Assembly: GCA_037903355.1 (NCBI GenBank)
Contig: JBAJFE010000062.1
Location: 1,550,001-1,614,000, forward strand
DNA length: 64,000 nt
Reading direction: 5' to 3'
Source: Trichuris trichiura
Lineage: Eukaryota > Nematoda > Enoplea > Trichinellida > Trichuridae
Of this stretch, positions 59,354-64,000 are shown one piece after another. Each line of letters opens with the position of its first letter. Positions within the stretch are counted from its first letter, which is position 1. Both the position numbers and the translations under genes were made by a program. A model generated the notes under the pieces. That model saw only the letters and a list, made by a program, of their open reading frames with translations, ran no database searches and was not told the origin of the DNA.

Positions 59354-62300
59354 ATGGGAAAGCAGAAGATTGGCAAGCAACGTCGCGATAAGTACTACGC
59401 ACTAGCCAAGGAAGCGGGTAAGTGATCCCCTTATTCAGCTGTTTTGCTCAGCGTTAAAAAAATGCTTAAAATTTAATTCTAAATTTAGCGTTAGGCAATT
59501 TTTTCTTCATTCCGTTGTTTTGTTGGGCTGCACAGTCTTATCGTCTTTATTCGCAGGTTATCGGAGTCGAGCTGCGTTCAAGCTTATACAACTGAATCAG
59601 AAGTTCAAGTTCTTGGAACAGTCAGTTTGCCTGGTGGATCTTTGCGCTGCACCTGGGGGATGGATGCAAGTTGCCTCTCAGTTCATGCCCGTTTCTAAGC
59701 TTTTGATAGGTAAGTTTTGGCTTTTAAAGTTGTCGAATAGCTTTACGCTGTTGGAGGAGTGGACTTGGTTCCAATCCGACCTTTGCCAAACGCAATAACT
59801 ATCCAAGGGGATATCACCACCGATGCTTGTAAAGTTGCCGTAAAGAAGCAGCTGCAAACTTGGAATGCGGACTGTGTTCTTCATGACGGGTCGCCCAACG
59901 TTGGCAAAAGCTGGCATCACGATGCTTTTCAACAGGGTAATCCCAAGAAACCTTAATATTCTACAGTATCCTTAATTTCAGCTCAGCTGACGTTGCAAGC
60001 ATTAAAATTGGCCGTTGATATACTAAGACCGGGCGGTTGGTTTGTCACTAAATTGTTTCGTTCGAAGGACCACCCCGCTTTGGTGGAAGTTTTTCGAAAA
60101 TTGTTTACAAAAGTCCATGTAACAAAACCGCAGGCTTCCCGCCAAGAATCGGCCGAAGCGTTCGTCGTATGTCAAGGCTTTCAGCCTAAAAGCGTCAAAA
60201 CAGTATCCCTACAGTACAAGAAAGTTTTTGAGGATCTTTCCTTGGAGCCTGAGAAGACCAAGTATTTCAGCCTTCGCATTTCCCTTATATAGGCATTGTC
60301 TTTTTAAGGATAAATACGCTTTATCCGGAAAAGCAGAAACGCAAAGCCGAGGGATATGCCGACGGTGCCGTTACTTTGTTCAACAAGGTGGACGCTTTGG
60401 AGTTTGTTACAAGCGACGATTACTTGGAAATTTTGGGTTCCGCAAATGAGCTTATCTTGGATGACCCAAACTTGCTTGCTCATCCGGCCACTGACGACGA
60501 GGTGAAAACGCTTTGCAAGGACGTAAAGGTTTTGGGCCGAAAGGAGATTCGTCAGTTGATGAAATGGCGTCGTCAGATGAAACAGCATTTGAAGTCTCTT
60601 CAAGAGAAACCTGAACACGCAGACGAAGTGTAAATGACTTACTAATAATAATTAACATTTTCTAAAGCCTTTTTCCTAATTTGACGGACAGCTGCTAATC
60701 AAAGTAGTTAGATTTGCCCATTGTCCATAAAAGGTAAATAAATCTAGGCTGTAAAGTTAAGTTTTCGCGGCAAAGCTGCATCCACCTTTAGCGAACAGTT
60801 GGTAACTTAATGTGTTGCGGTTTTAGGCCCGAAGAACCCGACGAAGAGACCGTAATTGATAATAAAGTTGCATCGGCAGTAGAAGATGAACGCAAAGATG
60901 CGAAAAGGTTCCTTAAGTGTTATGCTGTATTCCGCCTTTAGGATTTGCTTGTAGGAAGAGGAGAAAAAGCATGAAAGAGAAAAGACGTTACAAAAGGAAA
61001 CTTGAATATGAAATGGTCGTTCCAGGAGATGAACCAATCACTGCTGAGGAGCAGAATTTGTTCAGCATTCACAGGGTCGTGACACAGGTTGTTTATTGCT
61101 TTTGTTCAAGTGATGTTCTCTCTAATATGCTTATACGTCGTAGGCAAAAAAACCTAAAAAGATTGACGCCGTAACTGACGAGAACGGTGCGGATGAGTTA
61201 TCCGATGAGGATGGCTTTGACCAAGAGGAAAAGAGCCAATGGTATTCTTAACAGGCTGTTATACGCAATTTCAATTGTTACCGTTTAGGTACGATAAGAT
61301 CAAGTCGATTGTGGATGAAGCTACGAAGGAGGATGACGTCAAAGTAGTGACGAAGAGGTGGTTTAACGGAGTGAGTCCATTTTCTGCCGGACTATATTCA
61401 GTCGATAATATTATTCTCCCGTAAAAGCCAGTTGCTTGGCGTAAACTTCGAACTTTTAAGGAGGATACGGAAGACATAGAGATGGAAAACGAAGATTTCG
61501 AAATCGATCGACTAATGGGCAAACCTCGCAAGGGCAAACGCAAGGATAATTCCGGTATTTTTGAGAACCCTCAGTTTTTCTTTTTCTCTGATCGTAGCGC
61601 GTTGTTGTAGAACAAACCGAAGCAGGCGATGACTCAAAAAAGAATTTTGAAGGTAATTTTTGCATAATAAGCCCGCGTTGGCGGTTGTTAATTTCTAACA
61701 ATTATTTTAGCGCAACAAGGACCAGAAGGTATGAATGCAGCTTACCTCTATCCGTCTCTTAATTGTACGAGTACAGAATCTGAAGCGATGGATGATGGCA
61801 ACGATTCAGTTTGGGAAATGGAAAATGGGACCTCTTCTGCAGGTAAGGCAGCCTATGCAAATTGGATTGTCAAATATTGCGGCTGTGGCTAACAGATGCT
61901 CGGGCGAAAGAAGTGAAGCACCTAAGCGCGGAAGAACTGGCCTTGGGCCAGCTGTGGATTCATTCGTCGAAAACAAGGCGGGATATTGTAGACGCAGGCT
62001 TCAACCGTTACGCGCATAACGATGAAAATCTGCCCGACTGGTTTGTTGCCGACGAAAAAAAGCATTATCGAGCAAACCTGCCTGTGACAAAAGTTTGTTA
62101 TCTTCGTTGGGCTGTTCTGTTTGGTGTTTTATTTAAATGTTTCTGTTTAATTTCAGGAGGCCGTCGAGCTGTACAAGCGACGTCAGATGGAAATTAACGC
62201 CCGTCCAATTAAAAAGGTTGTCGAGGCAAAAATGAGAAAGAAGCGACGAGTAAAAAAAATAACGTTGTGAAGCATTTCCGCGCAAACAGCGAGTTTTTAA

Positions 62301-64000
62301 GGCTGCAAAAAGAATGGAAAGAGTTAGAAAGAAAGCGGAAAGTCTGTTGGATAACGAAGGAATGCCAGATGTTGAAAAAAGAAAAGAATTAAAGAAGTAA
62401 GCCTATTTCAATTACTAATAATCAGGTACATAAGGGTTCTGTAATTGACTCTGAGTGCTACTTTAAAAAGAACCGAAAGCTAAAATGACGTGAATTTGTC
62501 ACTCATAATTGACTACGTCAAAACAATCTGCTTTTTCAAAATGCAGCGAAACTTTGTAGTCTCAACTCTGCTTGCCGAGCCTCCTTTCGAATAACGAAAA
62601 ATTCCAAATACAGAAGGCTGATTGACTCACAGATGCCATGCTTACTATCAAACCTATTTGAAATGTTTGAATCCTAGAAACTTTGTAACGGGGGTTTATA
62701 AGTTTTCATCATCACGACCTTTTTTTAATAAAATGGTGATTTGCATTTTTGGAGAATCAGTAGAACAAATACGCGAAATAAAAACTAAAGTTTGTATGCT
62801 TGATTTGAAAAAAAATAATCAAAATTTACCGGATGTATCATTGCAATCCGAGTACGAAAGCACAACAAACTAACCATTCTACCTGATCGTATAGTAGATT
62901 TTTTCTCGTCATTTGGGATAATTTGTGCAGGCAGTGCCTTTTAGAATTAAAAATAACACCAGCTCGAACCTAGCATGCTACAGAAAAATCGATTCTGTTT
63001 AAGGCGGGTTGACTTCACCGTTCTCTGCAAAATCGGGTAATCGAAAGTTCAAGTAGTGAAATTCTATTGTATAAATCGTTTGTTGAGGACGTGAGTTGTT
63101 TTTTACCGTAATTAACTTTAAAGCATTAAACACCCGTTAGGGAAAGCTACAACATTTGTGGGTTACCATTTTGTTTCTTCTTTCGGTCCATTAATCGAAT
63201 AAGGCACGCTTATGCTGTATCACCTTGAAAAACGATGATAACTTATTGCATGTCCACTGGTATGTGCGTAGGACTCAGTGAAGGGCTGCGCAGGTGACTG
63301 TTCTATGCAGGGGGATACTTTCAAAGGCTCACCGCCAGCCCCAAAAATAGCTTCATTTTCGGAGGCAGGTATAATACGGTGGTGCAAAAAATAAGTGAGT
63401 TTTTTATTACTTCAAAAAGTGCTTCCCATTTTAAATTGAGTTTTATTTATTTATTAATAGCTATTGTCAATCATAAAATAAGGCCTTAAACAATAATTCT
63501 TGCTCGTCAGTTTATTTTTTCCGTTCTGGGATGAATTAATAGCGAAACCATTCCGTACGTAAAACTACCGCGACACAAGTTGAAAAATTTTTTTTCAAAA
63601 ATCTTATAAGGCCATCGAACCTTCGTATCATACTCTTCACGGTACGCAAAAATATCTTTCCATTGGTGATGAAAGAACAAGCTCTACATTAACAGATAAA
63701 TCATTAGCCATTATTATAGGTAAAAGTCAGGACATCTGCCTTTAACGCTTATGTCGAACTTCGCATAATCAACGTCCTCGTTTTGTATAGATAAGGGCCC
63801 ATTCGTCAGCTATTCAAATGTTCATTCCTTCATTATACGTAGGCCTAAGGTGTTTATGAGATAATTCGGATTTTGATTGGCTAATTAACATGATAACGTT
63901 ACAAGAAGTGAGCAAGTAGTCTCTATACTCAGTTGCTTTACTTTCAGGCTGTACAAAGAGTGCAAAGAGAAGCGAAAGAAAGTGACGTACGTTGTTGCCA
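59354..64000 (+). CDS. FTSJ3: FTSJ3/Spb1-type rRNA 2'-O-methyltransferase, 3' end outside the window
   Basis: Nucleolar enzyme that methylates ribose of pre-rRNA during large-subunit assembly. Exons: 59354-59417, 59557-59709, 59757-59936, 59982-60261, 60309-60629, 60827-60907, 60955-61087, 61144-61241, 61289-61370, 61461-61554, 61611-61652, 61711-61842, 61896-62092, 62157-62249, 62302-62396, 63948 to beyond 64000; about 699 codons are visible. FtsJ domain: SAM motif DLCAAPGGW at about 49-57, catalytic tetrad K30 (AAFKL), D116 (LHDGSP), K156 (FVTKLF), E191 (SRQESAEAF). Then the Spb1 middle region ([27 protein letters not shown]) and the C-terminal domain ([47 protein letters not shown] at the window edge). 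The protein is basic and acidic in patches, as in the family. Confidence 0.95.
62397..63947. other. FTSJ3 intron 15
   Basis: 1.55-kb intron between the Lys-rich exon and the last visible exon. No internal exon or mobile-element end recognised. Confidence 0.55.

Noticed and set aside
1..64000. CRISPR arrays, rRNA genes, bacterial-type operons
   Set aside because: None seen; the window is typical intron-containing animal DNA.

Overview
The window is a piece of animal nuclear genome, most likely from a nematode. Support for this: many introns of about 45-60 bp, a PAT-3-like integrin beta, an ADD-1-like adducin, a free-standing MSP-domain protein and an RFX X-box in front of a ciliary gene. A trichocephalid or other Dorylaimia worm (Trichuris-like) would fit, but that is a guess from gene style and base composition, not proof.
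Layout. 1-1196: only a doubtful small membrane ORF. 1197-9702 (+): an hnRNP L-type four-RRM splicing factor, split by one 5.4-kb intron that carries a 19-bp complementary pair near its ends. 9703-12122: no gene, one decayed repeat. 12136-16527: a composite Penelope-like retroelement (reverse transcriptase plus GIY-YIG nuclease, partly inverted) with a 13-bp target duplication and hammerhead-ribozyme-like motifs. 18834-20090 (+): unresolved possible gene. 20988-29589 (-): integrin beta with 20 coding exons; one intron hosts an MSP-domain gene on the opposite strand and another hosts a 1.55-kb hAT element. 29590-34262: nothing coding recognised. 34263-35003 (-): HMGB-type protein. 37763-45065 (-): adducin with two alternative C-termini. 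45066-51708: nothing coding recognised. 51709-57886 (+): IFT139/TTC21B, 29 exons. 58090-58454: foldback element with a 14-bp target duplication. 59354 to past the window end (+): FTSJ3/Spb1-type rRNA methyltransferase.
The genes are independent eukaryotic units, not an operon. Integrin beta and adducin both act at the membrane-cytoskeleton interface, hnRNP L and FTSJ3 act on RNA, HMGB on chromatin, and IFT139 in cilia. IFT139 and FTSJ3 lie in the same orientation about 1.5 kb apart. I built the exon models by hand from splice signals, reading-frame phase and remembered family sequence patterns. Each finished CDS total is divisible by three. The most unusual content is a family of hammerhead-motif palindromic elements scattered through the window and related in layout to the Penelope ends, plus the long-range intron pairing in hnRNP L.
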